Source: Clostridia bacterium (GTDB lineage: Bacteria; Bacillota; Clostridia; Oscillospirales; CAG-272). From it: a stretch of 34,765 nucleotides of DNA. The number at the start of each line of letters is the position of its first letter. The first letter of the stretch is position 1. The notes under the pieces were generated by a model. It did no database searches, had not been told where the DNA came from, and was given only the letters and a program-made list of their open reading frames with translations. Positions 7,953 to 16,645 of the stretch are shown piece after piece. A program made the position numbers and the translations under genes. The stretch spans positions 1 through 34,765 of the forward strand of contig JAGASP010000061.1 of assembly GCA_017621695.1 (NCBI GenBank), written 5' to 3'.

Positions 7953-9605
7953 TCATACTTTCTGAATATCCGCGCCAAAGGATATTCCGCTTTCGTTGTA
8001 TGCGTCCACGGTCACGTAGTAGGTCACGCCTTTAGTCAAACAGTGAACAGTGGCCTCGGTGTTCCCGATAACCTGCCAATGGGTATTCAGCTCGTCGGGA
8101 TGAATGCCCCAGCGGATCATGTAGCCTTGGGCTCCCTCCACGGGGTCCCAGGTGACCGTCATATTCCGCGCATCCTCACAGCGGACAGCCTTGAAGTCGG
8201 GAGCCTTTGCGGGTGCTTCCCCGCCGCCATATCCAAACACACGCAGACCGCTGACGGCGAATTTGCCTTTACCGGGGGTCTCACCGTGGTTGGTAAGCTT
8301 GAGGTAGCGGAGCTTGGTCACCTTGTCCAGCTGGATGTAGTCGTGAGACAGATCGTCTGTGCTGTTCCGTCTATCCACTAGCATGAACCAGTTCTCACCA
8401 TCCTCGGAGGCCTCCAGGGTGTACTTGTAGGCAAAGCCGTGTCCGCGTCCACCTACAGCCTCCACATCCTGATCGGCGAAGTTGATCTGGATGGCGCAAA
8501 CCTCGTAGGCCTTGCCCAGATCCGTCCACAGCCATTCCCCCGCGTTCCCCGTCTTGGCACTCCACCAGGTGCGGAGGCTTTCGTCAAAGGCCTTGTCGTG
8601 GGTATGGCTTTCGTCCAGCGACGAGGAGGCCTTGGCGGTCTTATGTAGGGAGAGGAGGTGCCAGCCTGCATCGGCCATGGTGAAGGGATCCTCGATATCG
8701 TGAGGAAGAAGCATGGGGTAATCCCCCCGGTAGGCGTTGGTGTAGATCAGACCCTTTTCCACCTTGGCGGGGAACAGGCAGAGGCGGCGCTCAAAGATGT
8801 GGTTGACGCTGATGGATACGGTATCCATCTTCCAGTAGTTGCCCTTTTTGTCCGCGAACAGGCACCCGTGACCCGCGCCCCGCATGAATCCCGTAGCCTT
8901 GTAGACAACGGGGCTGTTCTCGCAGTAGGTGAAGGGGCCCATGGGGGAGTCCGAGACCGCACAGCCGTCGCAGTAGCCCGCGTATTCGGTGCCGGGGACG
9001 GCGTAGGTCAGGTAGTATTTCCCGTCGATCTTGTTCATCCACGGGCCTTCCAGATGGGTGCGACCGCCCTCCTTTTCGTTGATGTCTCCCACCCGCTCAA
9101 AGCCACGCACATCACGGTCGCTCTGAAAAATGTCGATGGGGCCTTCCAGCACCTTAGAGGGATCTTGGGGATCCAGCTTACAGACGTGGAGAGGATGGAC
9201 GGGGCTCAGACCCTCGTAGCAGTACAGCGAGCCGTCATCGTCCACGAATAGAGCAGGGTCGTTCCAGTAGTAGGGTCTGCCCACGTTGATCCAGGAGTCG
9301 GGATCGCGGGGATTGTCGGAGTAGAGAATACTGCCACCCTGACAATGCGTAATATACATGCGGTCGCCCGCCACCACAGGCCCGGGGGCAAAAAGGTTGA
9401 ATTCGGGCTGCTTATTCAGATCCACCTCGATGAACTCCCAGTTGGCCAGATCGGAGGACACCCAGTAGCCCGAGCCGTGGGAGGCGAAGAGGTAGTACTC
9501 GTCTTGATACAGCACCACGGCGGGGTCTGCGGACTCACGGGAGCGCATGGGGACTTGGTACTGGTAGTTGATATTGATGGGGTTACATATTGTCTTTACT
9601 TTCAT
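7953..9605 (-). CDS. GH43-family glycosidase with F5/8C and FN3 domains
   Basis: 550 residues. An N-terminal five-bladed propeller carries the GH43 acids: Asp27 in ADPAVV, Asp116 in WNDPALF and Glu186 in HLEGPWM. A discoidin/F5-8C (CBM32-like) domain spans about 320-461 and a fibronectin type III domain about 468-545. GH43 enzymes are mostly arabinofuranosidases, xylosidases or galactosidases; the specificity cannot be read here. No signal peptide is present, so it is probably cytoplasmic and trims imported oligosaccharides, although binding domains are more usual on secreted enzymes. The start at 9605 has GGAG 7 bases upstream; a longer in-frame start at 9653 lacks this. It is upstream of and co-directional with the GH99-like gene. 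Confidence 0.85.
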   Translation of the reverse strand: MKVKTICNPININYQYQVPMRSRESADPAVVLYQDEYYLFASHGSGYWVSSDLANWEFIEVDLNKQPEFNLFAPGPVVAGDRMYITHCQGGSILYSDNPRDPDSWINVGRPYYWNDPALFVDDDGSLYCYEGLSPVHPLHVCKLDPQDPSKVLEGPIDIFQSDRDVRGFERVGDINEKEGGRTHLEGPWMNKIDGKYYLTYAVPGTEYAGYCDGCAVSDSPMGPFTYCENSPVVYKATGFMRGAGHGCLFADKKGNYWKMDTVSISVNHIFERRLCLFPAKVEKGLIYTNAYRGDYPMLLPHDIEDPFTMADAGWHLLSLHKTAKASSSLDESHTHDKAFDESLRTWWSAKTGNAGEWLWTDLGKAYEVCAIQINFADQDVEAVGGRGHGFAYKYTLEASEDGENWFMLVDRRNSTDDLSHDYIQLDKVTKLRYLKLTNHGETPGKGKFAVSGLRVFGYGGGEAPAKAPDFKAVRCEDARNMTVTWDPVEGAQGYMIRWGIHPDELNTHWQVIGNTEATVHCLTKGVTYYVTVDAYNESGISFGADIQKV

Positions 9606-9639
9606 GATGATCTCCTGCAATATGCTATACTGCCTTTTT

Positions 9640-9667
9640 ATTATAGCACACAATTCTTCAATTTGAA
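9640..9667 (-). promoter_or_regulatory. Likely activator-dependent promoter of the GH43-GH99-like operon
   Basis: A good -10 (TATAAT, 9640-9645 on the minus strand) lies 34 bases before the GH43 start. No proper -35 is seen at 17 bp. Instead a small palindrome TTCAA-T-TTGAA (9657-9667) covers that region. A strong -10 with a poor -35 suits a promoter needing an AraC-type activator, which lies just upstream. The palindrome as an operator is inference. Confidence 0.4.
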
Positions 9668-9689
9668 TAATAAAAATGGGACACGATTC

Positions 9690-10537
9690 TCAAACCGTGT
9701 CCGTTTTGTTGAATTTCCGGTATTTTGCGGGGGTCATATGGTGAATTCGTTTAAAATTCTCAATGAGGCAGGCAGCGGTAATGCTACACATGGCGCTGAT
9801 CTCACCGACAGATCTATCGGTATTCACGAGGAGATACTCGGCATACTTGATGCGCGTTGCCATAAGCTTTTCGTGAAAGGTCACACCGTAATACTCCCGC
9901 AGAAGGCGGTTCAGATGTCGAGGGCTGATATGGAGCTGGGAGGACAGCTCGTCAATGGTCAGGTTGTGGCCTTCGTCTCCAAAGATGCGGTTGAAGAACA
10001 GATCAATGATCATGTAGGTGTTCTCCAGCTTGGCAACGCGGGAGAGCTTGACCGATTCCTCATGGATGAAGCTTCTCTGGAGATGGATGAGGAGGATGGA
10101 AAAAAGGTTCTTGCAGTAGCTCGTGTACTCGGGTCTTTGCTCTCCCGCCTCGGTGAGGATCCTTGCCATCCAATCTCCCAGTTCGGGATCATGCCCGCCC
10201 TTGTGGTACGGAAGATTCTCCAGAGAGGAAAAGAAGGACTTTTTCTCCACGTTTTTCAAGTTAAAGCTCAGAACGTATCCCGAGGCAGCCCGGGGATGGT
10301 CTCCTCGTGGTACACGTTTTTATTGATCAGAAGCCATTCGCCCGTGTGCAAAGTGATCTCCTCATGGAAATTCATGGTGTAGACTGCGGATCCCTCGGTG
10401 ATATAGTGCAGCTCAAAATGGGAGTGGATATGATGAACCGTGTACTCCTTTTTAGGGAAATACGCCATTTGGTAGAGCTTGATATCCGCATTGGATACGT
10501 GTATGGTATATTCAGCGTTATAGATTTGGACTTCCAT
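9690..10537 (-). pseudogene. AraC-family regulator broken by a one-base frameshift
   Basis: Two abutting reading pieces make one AraC protein. The first (10537-10268) is a cupin-like ligand-sensing domain (HIHSHFELHYITEG) ending PGLPRDTF and a stop. The second (to 9690) carries the linker and the two helix-turn-helix motifs (TIDELSSQLHISPRHLNRLL; SVGEISAMCSI). Read one frame over, the join gives YVLSFNLKNVEK, running directly into the second piece. The region is 848 bases, one short of 849, the exact length of the intact AraC gene next door. Loss of one G in the GGG at the join (about 10280) explains it. It has its own GGAG ribosome site and promoter, so the loss is recent or a sequencing error. 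Confidence 0.85.
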
Positions 10538-10569
10538 ATACGACTCCTTTTTTCAAAACTGACACTTGT

Positions 10570-10598
10570 ATTATATCATATAGATTCGAAAAAATCAA
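10570..10598 (-). promoter_or_regulatory. Sigma-A promoter of the frameshifted AraC gene
   Basis: On the minus strand TTGATT (10593-10598), 17 bp, then TATAAT (10570-10575), followed by GGAG and the ATG at 10537. Confidence 0.8.
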
Positions 10599-10672
10599 TA
10601 CTATCCCTTATAAGGAACTGACTGTTTTGTCGTTATATGCATGCCCAACCTCTCATTATAGGAGAACAAGGG

Positions 10673-10957
10673 AATTCGATTTAGTTTGAAGTTGGCTCAC
10701 CAAAATCAAAAAGGAGCACAACTGTGCTCCTTTTTTGATTTTGCCGATATATGGCACAACTCAGAATCCCGCAAGGCCGACAGGCGTTGCTCGCGTGTGC
10801 TCAGTTTCCGGTGTGGAATATATCGTTTGGGCACACGCAGGGATTCAGAGTTCCCGATGGGTCACCATTACCAACCTAAATTGAACCGCTCAATTTAGGT
10901 TGGTTTTTTCTTTGCAAAAAATAAGTAGGTGCGCAGCTCAAAATGAGTTGCGCGCCT
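10673..10957 (+). repeat. tRNA-tailed interspersed element, copy 2 (most complete)
   Basis: Starts with AATTCGATTTAGTTTGAAG and GGCTCACC, a decayed tRNA 3' end. Next is hairpin GGAGCACA/TGTGCTCC (10713-10730) clamped by AAAATCA/TGATTTT. In the three-way junction the outer stem is GAATCCC (10764-10770) with GGGATTC (10840-10846). One arm is GCAAGGCC/GGCGTTGC (10771-10790) and the other GCGTGTGC/GCACACGC (10793-10838). The tail TTCAGAGTTCCCGATGGGT plus CACCA (10844-10867) matches the tRNA-Lys 3' end with one inserted base. A terminator hairpin follows, and a final 13-bp hairpin closes it (10927-10939 with 10945-10957). Confidence 0.8.
10871..10909 (+). terminator. Strong intrinsic terminator inside repeat copy 2
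   Basis: A perfect 14-bp stem CCAACCTAAATTGA / TCAATTTAGGTTGG with loop ACCGC, followed by TTTTTT. Confidence 0.85.
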
Positions 10958-10975
10958 ATCTGCTTTTAGTATTTT

Positions 10976-11070
10976 CTATTTGCCAAAGGCAATCTGGTAC
11001 ATCAATTTTTTATATTCAATCATTCTAGTACGTTTTCGTTGGTGATTCTTACTTGGTTTTGGGTTTTCAT
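10976..11070 (-). pseudogene. Possible short gene remnant
   Basis: A strong ribosome site (GGGAGG, 11079-11084) precedes an ATG at 11070 and 16 codons (MKTQNQVRITNENVLE), ending in an ATGA where a second frame continues for 15 codons (MIEYKKLMYQIAFGK). One frameshift would fuse them into a basic peptide of about 32 residues. I recognise no family. The good ribosome site suggests it was once translated. The rest of 10958-11382 holds a small hairpin (11093-11109) and an orphan promoter, and nothing else I can support. Confidence 0.25.
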
Positions 11071-11309
11071 TTTCTATACCTCCCGATTTTTTGAACAGCT
11101 TCGCTGTTCGCGAGCCATTTCGGCAGGGTCGGGGGAGCATAGGTCGGGAGAGAATCAAGATCATTCCGAGTGAGGTGTGCAGATGTCAACGAGAGGTATT
11201 GCTCGCTTTCAGTACACGAAAAAATATTGCTTGTGGATAAAGAAAAAGCCAAGTATTGCTACTTGACTTTCTCGATAACTATTTCATTTTTCGGCGATAA
11301 TTTTTCACG

Positions 11310-11337
11310 TTGACAGCTGCGAGAGCTATGCTACACT
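11310..11337 (+). promoter_or_regulatory. Orphan promoter-like sequence
   Basis: TTGACA (11310-11315), 16 bp, TACACT (11332-11337), pointing at the 3' end of the convergent AraC gene with no gene of its own. It could be the relic of a lost gene or drive antisense RNA. Confidence 0.35.
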
Positions 11338-11382
11338 GGACACGGACGAAAGGCAAAAATCGGGGCGATCATCATGTCTCAA

Positions 11383-12231
11383 TCATCTTACCATTTCCGG
11401 CTTCTTCCCCATCCGCCTACACTCCGTGGGTGTGATCCCGTAGCATTTTTTGAACATACGATAGAATGTAGAGTAATCCTTAAATCCACAGGATAGAGCC
11501 ACCTCGCTCGCGTGAATTCCATTAACCAGCATATCGCAGGCGCGATCCAAACGGATGTGAAGAACGTATCGCCACAGAGACACGCCCAGACGGTTCTTGA
11601 ACAGGCTGTTGACGTGAACCGTGCTGTAGTGAAAGACGTCAACCACAAAGGAAAGATCCTGTATGTTCGCGTAATTTTGAGAAATATACTCAATGATCTG
11701 ATCGGTCAGGGTACTTTGGCGCGCAACCTCCCTGATCAAGGCATCATATTTTCCGCTGACGGGCGTTCCGTATGCGAGGATTTCACATAAAACGGGAAAG
11801 AGTATGCGGAAAAATTGCTCATGTACGTCTTTCGTACTTGAGATACAAAGCCGCTTGACCGCCGCGTACACGTAGGAAAAGCTCTCGGAGGAGAGCCGGC
11901 GCATACTCAACTCACCTTCTCCGTGGTTATGGAACAATGCATCCACTGCCGTCCGTATCTCCGATTCATCGGGGATGGCTCTCGGGGTAAACTGTACGTA
12001 CAGGTACTCCAACGGTTCGCTGTCCTTGACGACCAGACGATGGGTTACAGAAGGAGGTAAAATCAAAACAGAACCGCGCCCAATGGTGTGCAGGTAATCC
12101 GACACCTCGAATTCCAAAGAGCCTGCAATAGGCAAAAACAGCTCATAAGAATCGTGAGAATGGGAGGAATAGTTTTCGGCCAGGGGATAGGCGTCTTTTC
12201 TTTCGTAGGCGCAGATACCGACGTATTCCAT
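11383..12231 (-). CDS. AraC-family transcriptional regulator (intact)
   Basis: 282 residues. An N-terminal cupin-like sugar-sensing domain has SSHSHDSYELFLPIAGSLEF and LILPPSVTHRL. The C-terminal DNA-binding domain (about 175-280) has two helix-turn-helix motifs, the second carrying the signature SEVALSCGFKDYSTFYRMFK followed by KCYGITP. It is divergent from the large lipoprotein glycosidase, with a 191-base shared regulatory region, so it probably activates that gene when its glycan product is present. The start has AAGGATG upstream. It is the same length as the frameshifted regulator at 9690-10537 but clearly diverged from it. Confidence 0.9.
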   Translation of the reverse strand: MEYVGICAYERKDAYPLAENYSSHSHDSYELFLPIAGSLEFEVSDYLHTIGRGSVLILPPSVTHRLVVKDSEPLEYLYVQFTPRAIPDESEIRTAVDALFHNHGEGELSMRRLSSESFSYVYAAVKRLCISSTKDVHEQFFRILFPVLCEILAYGTPVSGKYDALIREVARQSTLTDQIIEYISQNYANIQDLSFVVDVFHYSTVHVNSLFKNRLGVSLWRYVLHIRLDRACDMLVNGIHASEVALSCGFKDYSTFYRMFKKCYGITPTECRRMGKKPEMVR

Positions 12232-12271
12232 ACAATCATCCTTCCTGAATTTGGTTTGTTTGTTTTTGTCT

Positions 12272-12300
12272 ATTATAACACAAAATCATCGGAATTGCAA
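12272..12300 (-). promoter_or_regulatory. Promoter of the intact AraC gene
   Basis: Minus strand: TTGCAA (12295-12300), 17 bp, TATAAT (12272-12277). It is back to back with the lipoprotein promoter. Confidence 0.75.
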
Positions 12301-12322
12301 TATTTTAGCCAAGCATTTATAA

Positions 12323-12351
12323 TTGGAAAAGTAATTTATTTGTGCTATACT
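12323..12351 (+). promoter_or_regulatory. Promoter of the GH99-like lipoprotein gene
   Basis: TTGGAA (12323-12328), 17 bp, TATACT (12346-12351), giving a leader of about 65 bases with GGGAGG at its end. The divergent AraC promoter lies 23 bp away, so one bound regulator could control both. Confidence 0.7.
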
Positions 12352-12422
12352 ATATAATGAATTGGAATGTTTTTGGAAATTTGAAGATACGAAAGGAAAA
12401 TCAAACATTCCGGGAGGTACAT

Positions 12423-15400
12423 ATGAAGCATCATAAGATCATGGTCACAGGGTTGGCCCTCACCCTCGCTGTCGGTCTTCTCGCAGCTTGCGACTCTGCC
12501 AAGGAGCAGGAGACCACGGCGGAGGCCGCCCCCGTCACGTTGCCCGCGACCGAGTCGGCGGAGCTCACCGAAGCTCCCACTGAGACACCCACCGAAGCCC
12601 CCACTGAGGTCGAGACTCCCGAGCCCGAGACCTACTACTTCGTAGACAATGTCGCCCCCGAGACCGAGTCCCAGGCTCCCGAGACCAAGCCCGATGAGCA
12701 TTACGAGTATACCCAGGACTTCTCCGAGCCCATCAGCGCAAATGATCCGGACTGGACGATCAACGAGATGGCCGATACCTCCAAGGGATACCTGACCGCC
12801 ACGGGCAGTCAGCATCCCTACGTGGCGATCAAGCACAAGGCAAAGGCCGACGTGGTCACGGTCACGGTGGATCTGAAGGCCAACCGCCCCGGGGCGATGC
12901 CCCACGATTCGGGCTATATCGCCCTCCGCCTTCCCAAATATGACGATCAGTTTGCCGCCGTGGGACAGAACGGCATCTGGCTGGCCTTCCAAAGCGGTAA
13001 GGTCGGTATCATCAATACGTGGCCGAATGTCACCCTCTTTGACAGCGGCTTCGATTTCAGTAAGGCACGCGCCGTCACCGTGGAGGATAACCAGACGGAT
13101 AATATCATTTCGGTCTACGTGGACGAGGACGGAACCAAGACCTTTGTCTTCCGCGTAGCCATCACCGACAGCAAGAACGTGACCGTCACCGACAAGGATG
13201 GCGCTGTGAAGACCACCGCCAAGTTCGGCTACGATATCCCCGAGAACGGTTACGTGGCGGTGTGGGCACATCAGGACAACGGAGAGGTGACCTTCGACAA
13301 TCTCAAGGTCAGCTGGACGGTGCCCGGAAATCCCACGACCACTGTGAAAAACAGCTACAAGCAGGACTTTAGTGCCTCCCTTTCGGGAAATAAAGATTGG
13401 AGCCACAACGGCACCGCGGTATTCGAGGACGGCATGGTGGTAGGCACAACCGAGCATTGCTACTTCGATATGACCAAGCGGGTACGTGGCGAGAAGGTCT
13501 ATATCGAGCTGGATCTGCTGGCCGACCGCAAGGGCACCGTGGACAACGTGGCCTCCTACGTGGGTCTGCGTGTGACTCAGCGGGATCAGTTCCGCGCCAC
13601 GGGTCCCGACGGCATCTGGCTGGCCTTCCACGATAACCGTATCGGTCTCATCACGGGCTGGCCGGCCACCAAGATGTACACCTCCGATATCTCCTTCGCG
13701 AATATGCGCCACATCCTCATTGAGGACGATACCGTCAACAACGAGATATCGGTCTACCTCAAGGAGGATGGCAGCAAGCAGCTCATCTGCCGCTTCGTCA
13801 TCCAGAACGAGCACGACGTGACCGTCTTTGACGGAAACGGTAAGTCCAAGATCACCCACACGTTGGGTCACGATCTTGGCAGAGACGGCTTTGTCTGCTT
13901 CTGGGCACCTGCGGGGAACAAGGGCAAGAGCGCCTTTGATAACGTGGAGATCCGCTGGGATAACAAGGTGCGCGCCGAATACACCCCCACGGATCCCGAG
14001 ACCCTCCGCGACCTCTACAACGACACATGGGTAGGCATGGACGACGAGGATCGCTTCGTGGCCTACGGTGCCGATGACGTGGAGGATAAGCTGGTGGGTA
14101 TCTTCTACCAGATCTGGCACGTTCAGACCGGCACCACCTACCCCGATCAGATCCTCTACGATCACCACGCCATCTACCAGCAGGGCGGTCATGCCGCCGT
14201 CAAGGAGGCCTACACCAAGGGCCCAGTGGGCTGGGGACACTACTGGGGTCAGCCCTACTTCGGCTACTACCTCACCAACGATCAATGGGTCATCCGCAAG
14301 CACGCCTCCATGCTCTGCGATATCGGCGTGGATTTCATCTATCTGGACGTGACCAACGGAAATCCCCTGACCACCTCCTACATGGCCATCTTCAAGGAGT
14401 ACCACGCTATGCGTGAAGAGGGTATGGATACCCCCGATATCTGCTTCTTCATGGCGGACAACGCCGATCTGAATCCCCGCGTGTTCGAGGATATCTGGGA
14501 CAACATCTACTCCACGGGTCAGTACAGTGATCTCTACGCCATGTACAAGGGAAAGCCCCTGCTCCTCGGCAACGTGGAGAAGATCGAGGACAAGGCCGCT
14601 CTGGAGACCTTCACCATCCGCCGCTGCTGGGCACTCCGCGAGAACGTGAACGGCGGGCGGGATATGTGGACATGGATGCACGAAACCCCCCAGCCCATCT
14701 CCAGGAACACCGCCACCCGCGAGGAGGAGGAAATGTCCATCTCGGCGGCCATTCTGGCCAACACCTCCTCGGGCCGCAGCTTCTCCAAGGGGCGTCAACC
14801 CGCTCTTCTGACCCTCCCTAATGGAGAAAAGGATATCTTCCAGTTCGAGCTGGAGACCACGGGCAAGGGCATCTTCTTCGCTGAGCAGATGGAGCGCGCC
14901 GCCAAGGCCGACACCTACGTCCTCCTCATCACCGCGTGGAACGAGTGGGGAGCAGGCCGTTGGGAAGGCAATCATCATCCTAAGATCGCCAATACCTACA
15001 TCGACTGGACCTTTGATTACTACGTGGACTGCTTCAATCCCGAATTCTCCCGCGATATCGAGCCTATGACGGGCGGCTTTGGGGATAACTACTACTACCA
15101 GCTGGCTCAGTTCCTCCGTGCCTTCAAGGGCTCCCGTACCGCTCCCGAGGCGGCGGGGCAGACCGAGATGGCACTGGACGCGCCTCTGTCAGTATGGGAC
15201 AGCGTATGGCCCGAGTATATGGACACGCTGGGCGACACCTTCCACCGTGACGCCATGGGCTACTGCAACTTCTTCCACTACACCAACGAGAGCGGCCGCA
15301 ACGACATCATCTCTGCCAAAGTGTCCCGCACCGATGCGTTCACCTACTTCCTGGCGGTCTGCGCCAATACCATCACAGCTCCCGCAGGATCAAACTGGAT

Positions 15401-16226
15401 GAATCTCTTCATCAACACCGACGGCAGCTACGAGACGGGCTGGTACGGTTACGATATCGCCATCAACCGCGACGGTGCCAAGGCCGCGGCGGGCAAGGTC
15501 ACCATCGAGAAGTTTGTGGGCAACGAGTGGAAATTCCAGTATCTCAGCGAGGGCGAGATCAAGGTCAACGGCAATTACCTTGTCATCAAGGTGGACACCG
15601 CTCTGTGCGGTCTGACGGGCGACTTCGACTTCAAGTGGGCGGACAACTCCACCATCGACGGTCAGATCATGCAATTCCTGGATCAGGGCGATGCCGCTCC
15701 CAACGCGCGCTTCAACTACGCCTACCGCGCCGAGGCCTCCAAGGCTACCTTCAACCCCGCCATGGACAGCTACCTGGCAGGTGGCGCGGCCTTTGACGCA
15801 GGCAAGGCCTACATGGCCGCCGAGGAAGGCGTATACCGCCTCTACGATGGCAATACCCACGCCAAGGCCAGGATGCAGGAGGGCCGACTCTTCGCCCCCG
15901 TGACGGCTCTGGGCAACCTGAAGGATGCCGCCGTAACCGTTTCTGCTGATGGCAAGAGCGCGACCTGGACATTCAACGGCAAGACGATTGTCTTCACCGC
16001 CGATTCCACCGAGGTGAAGGTGGGCTACAACATCTGCATCATTCCCGTTGCTCCTTTCGTAGAGAACGGCGTGCTGTACGTGCCCCTCAACGCCGCCGCC
16101 TTCGTGGCCGACCTCCACTACCACAGCAGTCCCGACGGCACCTCCGCCATCCTCAGCCCCAAGGCCGAGGCTCCCGAGGGAGAGGACGGGAGACGGCTGT
16201 TTGAGGCTCTGGAGAGAGCGTTCTGA
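12423..16226 (+). CDS. Large GH99-like glycosidase lipoprotein
   Basis: 1267 residues. A lipoprotein signal has lipobox LAAC (Cys23), so it is anchored outside the membrane. A Thr/Glu/Pro linker (24-93) is followed by two tandem related jelly-roll domains (about 95-302 and 312-517, both with GIWLAF and late FDN.K/E..W motifs). The catalytic core (about 550-910) has NDQWVIRKHASML, LDVTN and WNEW (839-842), then FSRDIEPM. A CBM9-like domain (about 925-1105) and a copper-amine-oxidase-N-like domain (about 1113-1250) end it. The core and CBM9-like parts are homologous to the 1051-residue enzyme at 4765-7920. Substrate unknown. The ATG at 12423 follows GGGAGG by 5 bases. Codon use is strongly C-ending, more so than in the pho region. 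Confidence 0.8.
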   Translation: MKHHKIMVTGLALTLAVGLLAACDSAKEQETTAEAAPVTLPATESAELTEAPTETPTEAPTEVETPEPETYYFVDNVAPETESQAPETKPDEHYEYTQDFSEPISANDPDWTINEMADTSKGYLTATGSQHPYVAIKHKAKADVVTVTVDLKANRPGAMPHDSGYIALRLPKYDDQFAAVGQNGIWLAFQSGKVGIINTWPNVTLFDSGFDFSKARAVTVEDNQTDNIISVYVDEDGTKTFVFRVAITDSKNVTVTDKDGAVKTTAKFGYDIPENGYVAVWAHQDNGEVTFDNLKVSWTVPGNPTTTVKNSYKQDFSASLSGNKDWSHNGTAVFEDGMVVGTTEHCYFDMTKRVRGEKVYIELDLLADRKGTVDNVASYVGLRVTQRDQFRATGPDGIWLAFHDNRIGLITGWPATKMYTSDISFANMRHILIEDDTVNNEISVYLKEDGSKQLICRFVIQNEHDVTVFDGNGKSKITHTLGHDLGRDGFVCFWAPAGNKGKSAFDNVEIRWDNKVRAEYTPTDPETLRDLYNDTWVGMDDEDRFVAYGADDVEDKLVGIFYQIWHVQTGTTYPDQILYDHHAIYQQGGHAAVKEAYTKGPVGWGHYWGQPYFGYYLTNDQWVIRKHASMLCDIGVDFIYLDVTNGNPLTTSYMAIFKEYHAMREEGMDTPDICFFMADNADLNPRVFEDIWDNIYSTGQYSDLYAMYKGKPLLLGNVEKIEDKAALETFTIRRCWALRENVNGGRDMWTWMHETPQPISRNTATREEEEMSISAAILANTSSGRSFSKGRQPALLTLPNGEKDIFQFELETTGKGIFFAEQMERAAKADTYVLLITAWNEWGAGRWEGNHHPKIANTYIDWTFDYYVDCFNPEFSRDIEPMTGGFGDNYYYQLAQFLRAFKGSRTAPEAAGQTEMALDAPLSVWDSVWPEYMDTLGDTFHRDAMGYCNFFHYTNESGRNDIISAKVSRTDAFTYFLAVCANTITAPAGSNWMNLFINTDGSYETGWYGYDIAINRDGAKAAAGKVTIEKFVGNEWKFQYLSEGEIKVNGNYLVIKVDTALCGLTGDFDFKWADNSTIDGQIMQFLDQGDAAPNARFNYAYRAEASKATFNPAMDSYLAGGAAFDAGKAYMAAEEGVYRLYDGNTHAKARMQEGRLFAPVTALGNLKDAAVTVSADGKSATWTFNGKTIVFTADSTEVKVGYNICIIPVAPFVENGVLYVPLNAAAFVADLHYHSSPDGTSAILSPKAEAPEGEDGRRLFEALERAF

Positions 16227-16246
16227 TCCTTAATGGGATAAAAAAG

Positions 16247-16291
16247 CATACACATATATCGCGCCTTCGCATCAAACGGTATATGTGTATG
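16247..16291. terminator. Long hairpin downstream of the lipoprotein gene
   Basis: CATACACATATA (16247-16258) pairs with TATATGTGTATG (16280-16291). A-runs precede it, so on the minus strand it is followed by T-runs; on the plus strand the T-tract is absent. Probably part of the 3' end of the lipoprotein transcript. Confidence 0.5.
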
Positions 16292-16294
16292 TAC

Positions 16295-16546
16295 AATTCG
16301 ATTTGGTTTGAAGTTGGCTCACCAAAATCAAAAAGGAGCACAACTGTGCTCCTTTTTGATTTTGCCGATATATAGCACAACGATGAATCCCGCAAGGCCG
16401 ACAGGCGTTGCTCGCGTGTGCTTAGTTTCCGGTGTGGAATATATCGTTCGGGCACACGCAGGGATTCAGAGTTCCCGATGGGTCACTTGGAAATGATCGG
16501 AGCACAACTGTGCTCCTTTTTGATTTTGCCGATATATGGCACAACT
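16295..16546 (+). repeat. tRNA-tailed interspersed element, copy 3, with a tandem partial unit
   Basis: Near-identical to copy 2 from AATTCGATTTGGTTTGAAG through ATGGGTCAC (16478-16486). The hairpin lies at 16324-16363. The outer stem is GAATCCC (16385-16391) with GGGATTC (16461-16467). The arms are at 16392-16411 and 16414-16421/16452-16459. Directly after the tRNA-like end a second partial unit begins: GGAGCACA/TGTGCTCC (from 16499), then GCCGATATATGGCACAACT to 16546. An inverted copy of the tail (GTGACCCAT) lies at 16634-16642. Confidence 0.8.
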
Positions 16547-16582
16547 AGGTCTTGCAAAAATTAGAAGAATTGAATAGCAAAA

Positions 16583-16621
16583 AACATTGTCCGTGCTACC
16601 TTGAACAGCACGGACAATGTT
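16583..16621 (-). terminator. Terminator of the truncated Na/Pi cotransporter
   Basis: The 15-bp stem AACATTGTCCGTGCT / AGCACGGACAATGTT is followed on the minus strand by a T run. It stands just past the stop at 16646. Confidence 0.85.
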
Positions 16622-16645
16622 TATTATTTAGAGGTGACCCATAAC

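Noticed and set aside
12345-14978. Long open frame opposite the lipoprotein glycosidase (877 codons)
   Set aside because: Low-complexity GG/VL-rich shadow with no ribosome site; the plus frame has a lipobox and domains.
4274-16546. CRISPR array
   Set aside because: The repeats are kilobases apart, long and hairpin-rich, with no regular spacers and no cas genes.
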